A stretch of 64,000 nucleotides of DNA from Rhizobium sp. Leaf306 (lineage in GTDB: Bacteria > Pseudomonadota > Alphaproteobacteria > Rhizobiales > Rhizobiaceae): positions 64,390 through 128,389 of the forward strand of contig NZ_LMNX01000006.1 in assembly GCF_001423425.1 (NCBI RefSeq), written 5' to 3'. The first letter of the stretch is position 1, and each line of letters opens with the position of its first letter. The notes below the pieces were generated by a model. That model ran no database searches. It saw only the letters and a list, made by a program, of their open reading frames with translations, and was not told the DNA's origin. The translations under genes were made by a program, and so were the position numbers. This document shows, one piece after another, positions 17,049-26,488 of the stretch.

Positions 17049-18986
17049 CTAGGTGTCGCCTGTGCGCGATACAGCCCGCATGCCCCCTCCATAGCCTTTC
17101 GCGGTGAGCGCGGCTGTCACCGCATCCAGTGCGCCCGGATCCTCGATCGTTGCCGGCATGGTCCAGGGCATCCCGTCCGCGATTTTCTGCATCGTGCCCC
17201 GCAGGATTTTGCCCGAGCGTGTTTTGGGCAGTTTCGGCACAATCATGACCGTCTTGAACGCGGCGACCGGGCCGATCTGCGAGCGCACCATTTCTGCGAC
17301 TTCCGACGAGATCTTCTCCGTTTCCCGTGAAACATTGTGCTTCAGGACAAGGAAGCCGCAGGGGATCTGCCCCTTCACCGTATCGCTGATGCCGATCACG
17401 GCGCATTCCGCCACATCAGGATGTTTCGCACAGACCTCTTCCATCGAGCCGGTCGAAAGGCGATGCCCGGCGCAGTTGATGATGTCATCCGTGCGCGCCA
17501 TCACGAAGACATAGCCGTCCTCGTCGATCACGCCTGCATCTGCGGTCGTATAGTACCCAGGGAAGGTGCTGAGACAGGTCTCGCGGAAACGCTCATCTGC
17601 GCTCCAGAAGGTCGGCAGGCATCCGGGCGGCAGCGGCAGCCGGATGGCGAGGTTGCCGAGCGTCCCCGCCGGCACCGGCAGTCCGGAATCATCAAGAACA
17701 TCGATGGCGTAGCCGGGCATCGGTCGTGTGGGAGATCCGTGCTTGAACGGCATCAGCCCCAGCCCCATCGGATTGGCAGCAATCGGCCAGCCGGTCTCGG
17801 TCTGCCACCAGTGGTCGATCACCGGCACTTTCAGCTTCTGTTCCGCCCATTTCAGCGTTTCCGGATCCGCCCTTTCGCCGGCCAGAAAAAGAGCGCGCAG
17901 ACCATTGAGATCGTAATGCGCCATGAGCTCGCCGTCCGGGTCTTCGCGGCGGATAGCGCGGAACGCCGTTGGCGCCGTGAAGAAGACCTTGACGTCATGG
18001 TCGGCGATGACGCGCCAGAAGGTCCCTGCATCCGGTGTTCCGACGGGCTTTCCCTCGAAGATGACGCTGGTATTGCCGGCAAGCAGCGGCGCGTAGACGA
18101 TATAGGAGTGACCGACCACCCAGCCGATATCGGACGCGGTCCAGAACACCTCGCCCGGCTTGATCCCGAAAATATTCGGCATACTCCAGGCGAGCGCCAC
18201 CATGTAACCGCCGTTGTCGCGCACCACGCCCTTAGGCTTTCCCGTCGTACCGGATGTGTAGAGAATGTAGAGCGGATCGGTTGATTTGACCGCCACGCAT
18301 TCGATATCCCGCCCAAGCGCCTTGCCGACCAGATCGGCAAAGTCTAGCTCGCCCTTTTCCGGCCTGAGCTGGGCTTGCAATTCCGGCCTCTGCACGATGA
18401 GGCAGTGCTCCGGCTTCACGGTTGCGAGCTCGATTGCCTTGTCGAGCAGCGGCTTGTAGGCGACGACCCGACCGGGCTCCAGTCCGCAGCTCGCGGAGAT
18501 AACGAGTTTCGCCTGTGAATCGTTGAGACGTGCTGCCAGTTCCTGTGCCGCGAAACCGCCGAACACCACGGAATGCACAGCACCGATCCGCGCGCAGGCG
18601 AGCATCGAGAAGATCGCTTCCGGCACCATCGGCATGTAGATGACGACCCGGTCGCCGTAACCGACGCCGAGATCGCGCATGACAGTTGCAATCGCCTTCA
18701 CCTCCGCCAGAACCTCGGCATAGGTGAAGGACCGTTGCGCACCGGTCATCGCGCTGTCGTGGATGAAGGCGAGCCGATCGCCGTTACCCGCCGCGACATG
18801 GCGGTCGAGGCAATTGTAGCAGGTGTTGGTTTCACCCCCCACGAACCACCGACCATAGACACCGGCATTGGCATCAAAGACCGCGTCCGGTTCTTTGAAC
18901 CAGTCGATCGCCTCTGACGCGGACTTCCAGAAGGCCTCTGGGTTGTTTTCCCAGCTGCTGTAAACGTCGAAATATTGGCTTTGCAT
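17049..18986 (-). CDS. prpE: Propionyl-CoA synthetase
   Basis: Activates propionate to propionyl-CoA via the adenylate. It is 645 residues from ATG 18986, chosen because GGGAGGTACAG lies immediately upstream. The motif YTSGTTGKPKGVVRDNGGY starts at 243 and TDDIINCAGHRL lies near 500. The acylation-target lysine is Lys593 in TRSGKILRG. PrpE is preferred over a second Acs by the NGGYMVALAWSMPNI stretch and the shorter N-terminus, but substrate range cannot be read from sequence. A degenerate parS-like site at 17319-17334 encodes VSRET in this gene. Confidence 0.9.
   Translation of the reverse strand: MQSQYFDVYSSWENNPEAFWKSASEAIDWFKEPDAVFDANAGVYGRWFVGGETNTCYNCLDRHVAAGNGDRLAFIHDSAMTGAQRSFTYAEVLAEVKAIATVMRDLGVGYGDRVVIYMPMVPEAIFSMLACARIGAVHSVVFGGFAAQELAARLNDSQAKLVISASCGLEPGRVVAYKPLLDKAIELATVKPEHCLIVQRPELQAQLRPEKGELDFADLVGKALGRDIECVAVKSTDPLYILYTSGTTGKPKGVVRDNGGYMVALAWSMPNIFGIKPGEVFWTASDIGWVVGHSYIVYAPLLAGNTSVIFEGKPVGTPDAGTFWRVIADHDVKVFFTAPTAFRAIRREDPDGELMAHYDLNGLRALFLAGERADPETLKWAEQKLKVPVIDHWWQTETGWPIAANPMGLGLMPFKHGSPTRPMPGYAIDVLDDSGLPVPAGTLGNLAIRLPLPPGCLPTFWSADERFRETCLSTFPGYYTTADAGVIDEDGYVFVMARTDDIINCAGHRLSTGSMEEVCAKHPDVAECAVIGISDTVKGQIPCGFLVLKHNVSRETEKISSEVAEMVRSQIGPVAAFKTVMIVPKLPKTRSGKILRGTMQKIADGMPWTMPATIEDPGALDAVTAALTAKGYGGGMRAVSRTGDT
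17319..17334. other. Degenerate parS-like site in prpE
   Basis: CGTTTCCCGTGAAACA matches TGTTTCACGTGAAACA at 14 of 16 positions, but one mismatch is inside the central CACGTG. It is the weakest of the eight candidates. Confidence 0.35.
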
Positions 18987-19074
18987 CTGTACCTCCCAAC
19001 ACAACCGCATAGCCTGATCGGGCGAGTGTAGGGGAGGGACGATCGGGCGGGAAGCCCGACCAACGGGTTAGACT

Positions 19075-19734
19075 TCAGCGCGCGCCGAAGATTGCCGAAC
19101 CGACTCGCACGCTGGTGGCGCCAAATTCCACCGCCGTCTCGAAATCGCCGGACATGCCCATGGAAAGCTTGTCCACGCCGCATTCTTTGGCAAGCTTGGC
19201 CAGAAGCGCGAAATGCGGTCCCGGATTTTCATCCGCCGGCGGAATGCACATCAGCCCTTCGACGGCGAGCCCCAGTTCGTTTCGGCAAAGCGCGACGAAC
19301 GCCACCGTCTCTTTCGGCTCGATGCCTGCCTTTTGCGGTTCGAGTCCGGTATTCACCTGCACATAGAGCTTCGGCGACTTGCCCTGCTTAGCCATTTCGT
19401 CTGCCAGGGCTCGTGCAATCTTCTCGCGGTCCACCGTCTCGATCACGTCGAACAGAGCCACCGCATCGGCCGCCTTGTTGGATTGCAGCGGACCGATCAG
19501 ATGCAGCGTGATGCCCGGCGTCTCCGCCTTGAGCTCCGGCCACTTGCCCTGACTCTCCTGCACCCGGTTTTCGCCGAACACACGCTGGCCCGACGCGATG
19601 ACCGGCCTAATGTCACCGGCATCGAATGTCTTGGAGACAGCGACGAGCGAGACAGAGCCCGCGGAGCGATTGGCCGTCTCTTCCGCCTTGCCGATCCTTG
19701 TCCTGACTTCCTGGAGCCGTTCTTCGACGCTCAT
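19075..19734 (-). CDS. YggS family pyridoxal phosphate homeostasis protein
   Basis: 219 residues with a single alanine-racemase-like TIM barrel domain. The PLP-binding lysine is Lys35 in SLVAVSKTF. Other family blocks are VFGENRVQE, LHLIGPLQSNK, and the C-terminal SMGMSGDFETAVEFGATSVRVG phosphate-binding loop. It binds PLP and buffers its level; no catalytic activity is established for the family. It is divergent from leuS, with a 179-bp gap. Confidence 0.93.
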   Translation of the reverse strand: MSVEERLQEVRTRIGKAEETANRSAGSVSLVAVSKTFDAGDIRPVIASGQRVFGENRVQESQGKWPELKAETPGITLHLIGPLQSNKAADAVALFDVIETVDREKIARALADEMAKQGKSPKLYVQVNTGLEPQKAGIEPKETVAFVALCRNELGLAVEGLMCIPPADENPGPHFALLAKLAKECGVDKLSMGMSGDFETAVEFGATSVRVGSAIFGAR

Positions 19735-19913
19735 TGTCCGTCACCTTTCGCTATTCTTGTGATGCAAGCGATTAAAGCCCATATGAGGCTCTGCCAAGGG
19801 CATGTCCCATCAAAGTTTGGCACGTGTCAGGCCTCAAAAACTTGACGCTTGCGGCCATTCATGGTGAAGGTCTGCCCGACTCCTATATCCTGATTTCCCG
19901 GAATATCATCCAG

Positions 19914-22550
19914 ATGGCGACTGAACGTTACAACCCGCGCGATGCCGAGCCCCGTTGGCAGCAGACCTGGAACGAGGCGAAGGTTTTCGAAACCGACAAT
20001 GCCGATCCGCGGGAAAAGTATTACGTCCTCGAGATGTTCCCCTATCCGTCCGGCCGCATTCACATGGGTCACGTGCGCAATTATGCGATGGGTGACGTTG
20101 TCGCCCGCTACAAGCGCGCCCGCGGCTTCAACGTTCTGCACCCGATGGGCTGGGACGCGTTCGGCATGCCGGCAGAAAACGCCGCGCGTGACAACAAGAC
20201 CCACCCGAAGGCCTGGACCTACCAGAACATCGAATCCATGAAAAAGCAGCTGAAGGCGATGGGCCTTTCGCTGGACTGGTCGCGCGAGTTCGCCACCTGC
20301 GACGTGGCATATTACCAGCAGCAGCAGCACCTCTTCCTCGACATGATGGAAAAGGGCCTGGTCTATCGCAAGCAATCCAAGGTCAACTGGGATCCGGTCG
20401 ACCAGACGGTTCTGGCCAACGAGCAGGTGATCGACGGTCGCGGCTGGCGTTCGGGCGCGCTGGTCGAGCAGCGCGAGCTTGTGCAGTGGTTCTTCAAGAT
20501 CACCGATTTCAGCCAGGATCTGCTCGACGAGCTGGATAACCTGGACCAGTGGCCTGAAAAGGTCCGCCTGATGCAGAAAAACTGGATCGGCCGCTCCGAA
20601 GGCATGACCCTGCGCTGGGAAATCGTAGCGGAAACCGCACCCGCCGGCGTCGACAAGGACGTAACGGTCTATACGACTCGTCCCGACACGCTGTTCGGCG
20701 CATCGTTCCTGGCGATCGCTGCCGACCATCCGCTGGCGAAGGCCGCGGCTGCGAACAACCCTGAGATCGAATCCTTCGCCGAGGAATGCCGGCGGCAGGG
20801 CACGTCTCTCGCTGCGCTGGAAACGGCCGAGAAAAAGGGCATCGACACAGGCGTCCGCGTCAAGCATCCGCTCGATCCCTCGTGGGAACTGCCGGTCTAT
20901 GTCGCGAACTTCGTGCTGATGGAATACGGCACAGGCGCAATCTTCGGCTGCCCGGCCGGCGACCAGCGCGACCTGGATTTTGCCCGCAAATACAATCTTC
21001 CAGTCGTTGCCGTGGTGATGCCCAGGGATGGTGATGCCGCCACGTTTGAGATCGGCGATACCGCTTTCGTCGACGACGGCGTGATGATCAATTCCCGCTT
21101 CCTGGACGGCAATTCCACGGACGAAGCGTTTCAGATCATTGCCGATAGGCTGTCCGAACAGACGCTCGGCAATGCACCGCAGGGCGAGCGCAAGGTGAAC
21201 TTCCGCCTGCGCGACTGGGGCATTTCCCGCCAGCGCTACTGGGGTTGCCCGATCCCGGTCATCCATTGCGAAGTCTGCGGCGTCGTGCCGGTGCCGAAGA
21301 AGGACCTGCCGGTGCAGTTGCCCGACGACGTCACCTTCGACCTGCCGGGCAACCCGCTCGACCGCCACCCGACCTGGCGCCATGTCAGCTGCCCGAAATG
21401 CGGCCACGATGCCCGTCGCGAGACGGACACGATGGATACGTTTGTCGATTCCAGCTGGTATTTCACGCGCTTCACAGCCCCTTGGCTGAACGAGCCGACA
21501 AACCCGGCCGTTGCCGATCACTGGCTGCCGGTCGATCAGTATATCGGCGGCATCGAGCACGCGATCCTGCATCTGCTCTATTCGCGCTTCTTCACCCGTG
21601 CCATGCGCGAGACCGGCCATGTGGCCGTGAAGGAACCGTTCAAGGGCCTGTTCACGCAAGGCATGGTCGTGCACGAAACCTACCGTCTCGGCGAGTCCGG
21701 CCAGAACGGTGAATGGGTCGCCCCCGCCGATATCCGTATCGAGGAAGTCGACGGCAAGCGCACTGCGACGCTGCTGACAAGCGGCGCCGACGTCACCATC
21801 GGCTCGATCGAAAAAATGTCGAAGTCGAAAAAGAACGTCGTCGATCCCGATGACATTATCGCATCCTACGGCGCCGATACGGCCCGCTTCTTCGTTCTGT
21901 CCGATAGCCCGCCGGATCGCGACGTGATCTGGTCGGAAGCGGGTGTCGAAGGTGCCTACCGCTTTACCCAGCGCCTGTGGCGCCTGATTTCTGAAGCTGC
22001 CGAAAACCTCAAAACGGTCGATCCGACTCCGGCTAAGGATGGTGATGGACTGGCAATCTCGCAGCTTGCCCACAAGACGCTGCAGGCCGTTCAGGGCGAT
22101 CTCGACAAGCTGTCCTTCAACAAGGCCGTGGCCCGCATCTACGAACTGGTCAACGCGCTTGCAGCGCCGCTGACCGATGTTGCAGCCGGCAAGGGCGACG
22201 CCGCCTACCGTGCCGCTGTTCGCAACGCCTCGGAAATCCTCATCCAGATCGTCGCGCCAATGACGCCGCATCTGGCCGAGGAATGCTGGGCCGTGCTCGG
22301 CAATGGCGAGATGGTATCAACAACTGCATGGCCACAGTTCGACCAGGCTCTCGTGGTTGAAAACGACGTCACGATGCCGGTCCAGATCAACGGCAAGAAG
22401 CGCGCCGAATTGACAATCGCGCGCGACGCGGATCAAACTGCCGTCGAGGCTGCAGCCCTCGCACTCGACGTGGTAAAAGCCGCTCTCGATGGCAAGCCAC
22501 CGAAGAAGATCATCGTCGTCCCACAGAGGATCGTGAACATTGTTGCCTGA
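19914..22550 (+). CDS. leuS: Leucyl-tRNA synthetase
   Basis: Class I aminoacyl-tRNA synthetase that charges tRNA-Leu. From ATG 19914 it has 878 residues, normal for bacterial LeuRS. The HIGH-type motif is in FPYPSGRIHMGH (42-53) and KMSKS lies at 634-638. Between them are the CP1 editing domain (TTRPDTLFGASF) and Cys pairs in HCEVCG and SCPKCG. The frame is open further upstream, but the conserved ERYNPRDAEPRWQ start fixes it. Shine-Dalgarno is weak (GGAA). CTATAT at 19883-19888 may be its -10. It leads leuS-lptE-holA, all overlapping. Confidence 0.97.
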   Translation: MATERYNPRDAEPRWQQTWNEAKVFETDNADPREKYYVLEMFPYPSGRIHMGHVRNYAMGDVVARYKRARGFNVLHPMGWDAFGMPAENAARDNKTHPKAWTYQNIESMKKQLKAMGLSLDWSREFATCDVAYYQQQQHLFLDMMEKGLVYRKQSKVNWDPVDQTVLANEQVIDGRGWRSGALVEQRELVQWFFKITDFSQDLLDELDNLDQWPEKVRLMQKNWIGRSEGMTLRWEIVAETAPAGVDKDVTVYTTRPDTLFGASFLAIAADHPLAKAAAANNPEIESFAEECRRQGTSLAALETAEKKGIDTGVRVKHPLDPSWELPVYVANFVLMEYGTGAIFGCPAGDQRDLDFARKYNLPVVAVVMPRDGDAATFEIGDTAFVDDGVMINSRFLDGNSTDEAFQIIADRLSEQTLGNAPQGERKVNFRLRDWGISRQRYWGCPIPVIHCEVCGVVPVPKKDLPVQLPDDVTFDLPGNPLDRHPTWRHVSCPKCGHDARRETDTMDTFVDSSWYFTRFTAPWLNEPTNPAVADHWLPVDQYIGGIEHAILHLLYSRFFTRAMRETGHVAVKEPFKGLFTQGMVVHETYRLGESGQNGEWVAPADIRIEEVDGKRTATLLTSGADVTIGSIEKMSKSKKNVVDPDDIIASYGADTARFFVLSDSPPDRDVIWSEAGVEGAYRFTQRLWRLISEAAENLKTVDPTPAKDGDGLAISQLAHKTLQAVQGDLDKLSFNKAVARIYELVNALAAPLTDVAAGKGDAAYRAAVRNASEILIQIVAPMTPHLAEECWAVLGNGEMVSTTAWPQFDQALVVENDVTMPVQINGKKRAELTIARDADQTAVEAAALALDVVKAALDGKPPKKIIVVPQRIVNIVA

Positions 22551-23103
22551 TCGTTCATTCCGCCGCTTTGGCATCGCACTTGGCATCGCCGGCCTTGCCC
22601 TTCTGGCGGGATGCCAGGCACGGCCTCTCTATTCCGAACAGGAAAGCACCGGTCAGAAGCTCGCATCCGTGGAGTTTGCGGATCCGAAGACCCGTATCGA
22701 GCAGGTGATCCGCAACAATCTCGTCTTCCTCACCGGTCATGGTGCAGGCGAGACGGCGCATCCGCTCTACGAAGTGAAGATGACGGCCACGAGCTCCGCC
22801 TCGAGCATTCTCGACCTTACCAGCGACGATGACACCGTGTCTGTCAGCAACATCCCTGTTGCCGGCCGCGTTCAGGTGGATGTCACCTATACGCTGACCC
22901 GTATCAGCGACAGCAAGATCCTGAAATCGGCCAAGCGCGAAGTTGTCGCCTTGATCGATGTCCCGGGACAGAGCTTTGCAAAATTGCGCGCAATCCGCGA
23001 CGCTGAAAACCGTGCTGCCCGCGAGACAGCCGAGTTCCTGCGTGGTGAAATCGCCATTGCCCTTGCCCGCGAGCCCCAGTCGCCTCCCGTATGGCAGAAA
23101 TAA
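22540..23103 (+). CDS. lptE: LPS-assembly lipoprotein LptE-like
   Basis: 187 residues. A lipoprotein signal (RRFGIALGIAGLALLAGC, lipobox Cys25) precedes a mostly beta domain with TSSASSILDLTSDDD and RVQVDVTYTLTRISD. LptE plugs the LptD barrel and helps deliver LPS to the outer-membrane surface. The alphaproteobacterial forms are divergent, so identity rests on lipobox, length and the leuS-lptE-holA context. It begins with TTG at 22540 (AGAGGA upstream), overlapping leuS by 11 bp; a second TTG is the next codon. It overlaps holA by 13 bp. Confidence 0.8.
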   Translation: MLPDRSFRRFGIALGIAGLALLAGCQARPLYSEQESTGQKLASVEFADPKTRIEQVIRNNLVFLTGHGAGETAHPLYEVKMTATSSASSILDLTSDDDTVSVSNIPVAGRVQVDVTYTLTRISDSKILKSAKREVVALIDVPGQSFAKLRAIRDAENRAARETAEFLRGEIAIALAREPQSPPVWQK

Positions 23104-24128
23104 AATCCCACGAGTTCGACCGGTTTCTTGACAAGTCGGTCGGCCTCTTCAAGATCTTCGTCATCTATGGGCCCGATCGCGGGCTCGTTTCCGAGCGGGC
23201 TGCGCAGATCGCAGCCAAGACCGGTGTCGCGCAGGACGACCCATTCGCGATGCTCAAGCTTGATGTATCCGATCTCCAGGGCGATCCCGGCCGTCTTCTC
23301 GATGAGGTCAACTCACTCGGCCTTTTCGGAGGCGCCAAGCTCGTCTGGCTCCGTGGCGCAATGAACGAGAAGCCGCTGCTGGATGCCATGCAGGCGCTCG
23401 CCAAGGATGAGCCTCCCGCCAATATCTTGATCATCGAGGCTGGTGACCTGAAGAAGGGCAGCGGCCTTCGCAAGGTGGTGGAGCCGGTCCGCTCCATCGC
23501 CGTCATTCCCTGCTATGCGGACGATGCACGGGCCCTTGCTGGCCTGATCGATACCGAACTGTCGGCCGAAGGCCTCACCATCAGCGGCGCTGCCCGCCAG
23601 CGCCTGATGGAGCTTCTCGGCGGCGATCGAATCGCATCCCGCAACGAAGTGAAGAAGCTGGCGCTCTATTGTCGCGGTGCGGGGACTGTTACCGAAGATC
23701 ACGTCGATGAAATCATCGGCGATGCGAGCAGCGTCTCCGCGGACGAGGCCGTCGACGCCATTCTCTCCGGGGACGTAGCGTCTCTTCAGCGCGCTTTTCA
23801 GAAGGTGTTGGTATCCAAGACGCCGATCTTTCTGATCCTGCAATCCTGCCTCAGACAGTTCCAGTTGCTGGATGTGATGCGGGCGGAAATGGACGACAAG
23901 AAGCTGCAGGCCGCACAGGTCATGATGACGCTCGGCCGCCATATCCATTTCAAGCGCAAGCCGATTATCGAAAAGGCGCTGCGATCCTGGACCGCGGCGG
24001 CACTTGCCCGCGAAACCGAGCGCCTGCAGGCGGCCGTCCTTCAGTCCCGGCAGAGACAGAGTCTCGAGCCCAGCATCGCCTTCCACAGCCTGATGGCAAT
24101 CGCGATACAGTCATCGCGATATCGCTGA
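23091..24128 (+). CDS. holA: DNA polymerase III subunit delta
   Basis: 345 residues. Delta subunit of the clamp loader; it opens the beta clamp. Family features seen are an N-terminal AAA+-like fold with FVIYGPDRGLVSERA, a stretch VNSLGLFGGAKLVWLRG, and the C-terminal helical collar (RSWTAAALARETERLQAAV). It lacks a functional Walker A, as usual for delta. It starts inside the 3' end of lptE and is convergent with parB across 18 bp, with no terminator visible. Confidence 0.93.
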   Translation: MAEIKSHEFDRFLDKSVGLFKIFVIYGPDRGLVSERAAQIAAKTGVAQDDPFAMLKLDVSDLQGDPGRLLDEVNSLGLFGGAKLVWLRGAMNEKPLLDAMQALAKDEPPANILIIEAGDLKKGSGLRKVVEPVRSIAVIPCYADDARALAGLIDTELSAEGLTISGAARQRLMELLGGDRIASRNEVKKLALYCRGAGTVTEDHVDEIIGDASSVSADEAVDAILSGDVASLQRAFQKVLVSKTPIFLILQSCLRQFQLLDVMRAEMDDKKLQAAQVMMTLGRHIHFKRKPIIEKALRSWTAAALARETERLQAAVLQSRQRQSLEPSIAFHSLMAIAIQSSRYR

Positions 24129-24146
24129 AGACGATCTGGGAAGGCG

Positions 24147-25028
24147 CTAACCGCGCCGCTCCAGCAACCGGCAAACCTCTTCAAGCTGCTCGAGATTGCG
24201 GTAGTTGATCCGAACCTGGCCGCTGCCCCCGCGGTGATTGATCTTCACATCCAATCCGAGAGCATCGGTCAACGTGCGCTCCAAGGCCAGCGTATCAGAA
24301 TCTTTTTCGACCGACTTGGTTTCAAGCTGGGGCATGCCCTGGGACTTGATATCGTTTTGAGCAAGCCGCTCTGCATCGCGTACCGACATGCCTTTGGACA
24401 CGATCGTGCGCGCGAGGGACGAGGGATCAGACGTGGTGATCAAGGCACGCGCGTGACCAGCCGAAAGGCTTCCGGCAGACAGCATGTCGCGAACCGGGTC
24501 CGGCAATTTCAGTAGGCGAAGGCTGTTTGCGACGTGACTGCGGCTCTTGCCGATGATTTCACCCAGATCGTTCTGGGTATAGCCATGTTCGGCAATCAAC
24601 TGCTCGTAACCGAGCGCCTCTTCGAGCGGATTGAGGTCGGACCGCTGAACGTTTTCAACGATTGCTATTTCAAGTGCAGTCCGATCGTCTACGTCGCGGA
24701 CGATGACCGGGATCTCAGTCAGTCCCGCCAGTTGCGCTGCACGCCACCGCCGCTCACCGGCAATGATCTCAAGGCGACCGTCGACTGTCCGAACAACGAC
24801 CGGCTGGACAATGCCATGCTGCCTGATCGAGCTGGCGAGATCCTGCAGCTCGGCCTCATCGAAATGGCGCCTGGGGTTTTTGGGACTGCGCGAAACATGC
24901 TCGATCGGCACCATACGGTCTGGATTGACGTTTTTCGCAGGTGTATTGACCTGCACAGGCTGATCCATCTCACCGATAAGCGCAGCAAGCCCGCGGCCCA
25001 GCCGCCTTTTCGAGGGATCTTCGTTCAT
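24147..25028 (-). CDS. parB: Chromosome-partitioning protein ParB
   Basis: CTP-dependent DNA clamp that loads at parS and spreads, forming the segregation complex. 293 residues. The N-terminal basic segment RRLGRGLAALIGE is the ParA-contact type. The CTP-binding domain has GERRWRAAQ (91-99) and ENVQRSDLNPLEEA (125-138), followed by the helix-turn-helix around 150-172 (SRSHVANSLRLL) and a C-terminal dimerisation domain. It is the last gene of the mnmE-mnmG-rsmG-parA-parB series, 37 bp after parA. Seven good parS candidates lie in this window, the nearest 1.4 kb upstream inside rsmG. Confidence 0.97.
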   Translation of the reverse strand: MNEDPSKRRLGRGLAALIGEMDQPVQVNTPAKNVNPDRMVPIEHVSRSPKNPRRHFDEAELQDLASSIRQHGIVQPVVVRTVDGRLEIIAGERRWRAAQLAGLTEIPVIVRDVDDRTALEIAIVENVQRSDLNPLEEALGYEQLIAEHGYTQNDLGEIIGKSRSHVANSLRLLKLPDPVRDMLSAGSLSAGHARALITTSDPSSLARTIVSKGMSVRDAERLAQNDIKSQGMPQLETKSVEKDSDTLALERTLTDALGLDVKINHRGGSGQVRINYRNLEQLEEVCRLLERRG

Positions 25029-25065
25029 CCTGTCACCTGTTATTTCGCGTAATCAAAGAAGGGTT

Positions 25066-25857
25066 TCAAGCCGCCTTGCGCCGACGTTCCCGCTGGATCA
25101 CCTCGGAGGCGAGCTGGAGGTAGGCCTGGCTCCCAGCGCATTTGAGATCGTAAAGAATAGCCGGCTTACCATATGAAGGCGCTTCGGATACCCGAACGTT
25201 GCGCGGAATCAGCGTGTGGTACACCTTATCACCGAGATATGTCCTGACGTCGCTGACGACCTGTTGGGCCAGATTGTTGCGCGCATCGAACATCGTCAGA
25301 ACGATACCCTGGATATCGAGCAGAGGATTGACCGTCCGGCGGACCTGGTCAACCGTTTCGAGGAGCTGGCTCAAACCCTCGAGCGCAAAGAACTCGCACT
25401 GCAGAGGTACGAGCACCGAATGCGCTGCGGCCATCGCATTCATCGTCAGCAGATTGAAAGAGGGTGGGCAGTCGACGAGGATATAAGAGTATGCACGCGC
25501 GACATCAGTATCAAGCGCCCGCTTTAACCGGAAAGCGCGGTCCGTGGCCTGCGAAATCTCCATCTCGAAACCGAGAAGATCCATGGTGGAGGGAACGATG
25601 GACAGGTTCGGAACAGCAGTCGGAACGGCAGTTTCGCCAACATCGCTTTCACCCATCAGCACGTCATAAGACGAATGAACGCGATCCTTGCGGTTAATAC
25701 CGAGGCCAGTGCTGGCGTTTCCCTGAGGATCAAGGTCGATGATGAGGACGTTTTCGCCGATTGCGGCGAGCGCCGTCGCCAGGTTGATCGCTGTCGTCGT
25801 CTTACCGACGCCGCCTTTTTGATTAGCGATGGTAATAATACGGTTCTTTTCGAACAT
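25066..25857 (-). CDS. parA: Chromosome-partitioning ATPase ParA
   Basis: Deviant Walker-type ATPase that moves ParB-parS complexes over the nucleoid. It is 263 residues from ATG 25857. Deviant Walker A KGGVGKTT is at 14-21, followed by IDLDPQGNASTGLG. The frame extends 24 codons upstream, but CAGGTGCGAT precedes 25857 and the protein then begins with the standard FEKNRIITIANQKGG. It lies 13 bp after rsmG and is presumably co-transcribed with parB. Confidence 0.97.
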   Translation of the reverse strand: MFEKNRIITIANQKGGVGKTTTAINLATALAAIGENVLIIDLDPQGNASTGLGINRKDRVHSSYDVLMGESDVGETAVPTAVPNLSIVPSTMDLLGFEMEISQATDRAFRLKRALDTDVARAYSYILVDCPPSFNLLTMNAMAAAHSVLVPLQCEFFALEGLSQLLETVDQVRRTVNPLLDIQGIVLTMFDARNNLAQQVVSDVRTYLGDKVYHTLIPRNVRVSEAPSYGKPAILYDLKCAGSQAYLQLASEVIQRERRRKAA

Positions 25858-25870
25858 ATCGCACCTGACT

Positions 25871-26488
25871 TTACGGGTCCTTGCGTCGGAGGTTGCTGAT
25901 CTCAAGAATAACCGAGTCCTGCTCGACAACGCTTTGGTGTTCTAGCAGATCGAAATCCCAGCGACTACGGGCTTCGCTGACTTCACGGCGATAATCCCGG
26001 CCTTTGTGGAAGAAGCCTCTGGCTTCCGTCTCGACCATCCAATCGGAGGAATAGCATAGAAGTTGGTCAAGATCAGCCAGAGCGCGAGCGGAAACGCGCT
26101 GGCATTCAGGCAACTCATGTGCCGCCTGCTCGATCCGGAGAGGGTGAACCGAACCCCGAGCTCCGGTTTCGTTTAGAGCGACGCGGAGGAAAGCAGCCTT
26201 TTTATGGTTGCTTTCGACCAAGTGAACCCAACCATCTTCAAGCTCAGCGAGGAAAATCGAGGTCACGATTCCTGGAAAGCCACCGCCCGAGCCAAGATCG
26301 ATCCATTTTGATGGCCCCGGGGATAGTTGAAAGATTTGCGCACTATCAGCGATATGGCGCTGCCAAATCTCGTTCAGGGTCGAGGGAGCGACAAGGTTGA
26401 TTGTTTTCGCCCACTTGGAGAAGAGCGTAGCAAAATGCTCAAGCCTCTCCTGCGTTTCACGTGAAACACTTCTGCCGTTTAACATCAT
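25871..26488 (-). CDS. rsmG: 16S rRNA m7G527 methyltransferase
   Basis: SAM-dependent methylation of G527 in 16S rRNA. 205 residues; SAM-binding motif DLGSGGGFPG (64-73). Its ATG overlaps the mnmG stop as ATGA (26485-26488), indicating coupling. Codons 7-12 (SVSRET) coincide with a near-perfect parS site, a placement common in bacteria with rsmG beside parAB. Confidence 0.95.
   Translation of the reverse strand: MMLNGRSVSRETQERLEHFATLFSKWAKTINLVAPSTLNEIWQRHIADSAQIFQLSPGPSKWIDLGSGGGFPGIVTSIFLAELEDGWVHLVESNHKKAAFLRVALNETGARGSVHPLRIEQAAHELPECQRVSARALADLDQLLCYSSDWMVETEARGFFHKGRDYRREVSEARSRWDFDLLEHQSVVEQDSVILEISNLRRKDP
26453..26468. other. parS site in rsmG
   Basis: CGTTTCACGTGAAACA, 15 of 16 matches to the parS consensus, within the 5' part of rsmG and encoding VSRET. 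Closest site to parB. Confidence 0.9.

Noticed and set aside
19841..19846. CTTGAC upstream of leuS as a -35 box
   Set aside because: No -10 at 16-18 bp; the nearest CTATAT is 36 bp away.
20068..20073. CACGTG in leuS
   Set aside because: Codes for the conserved HMGHVRN segment; flanks do not match parS.
19827..22271. 814-codon frame opposite leuS
   Set aside because: leuS has both class I signatures; the frame is a shadow.
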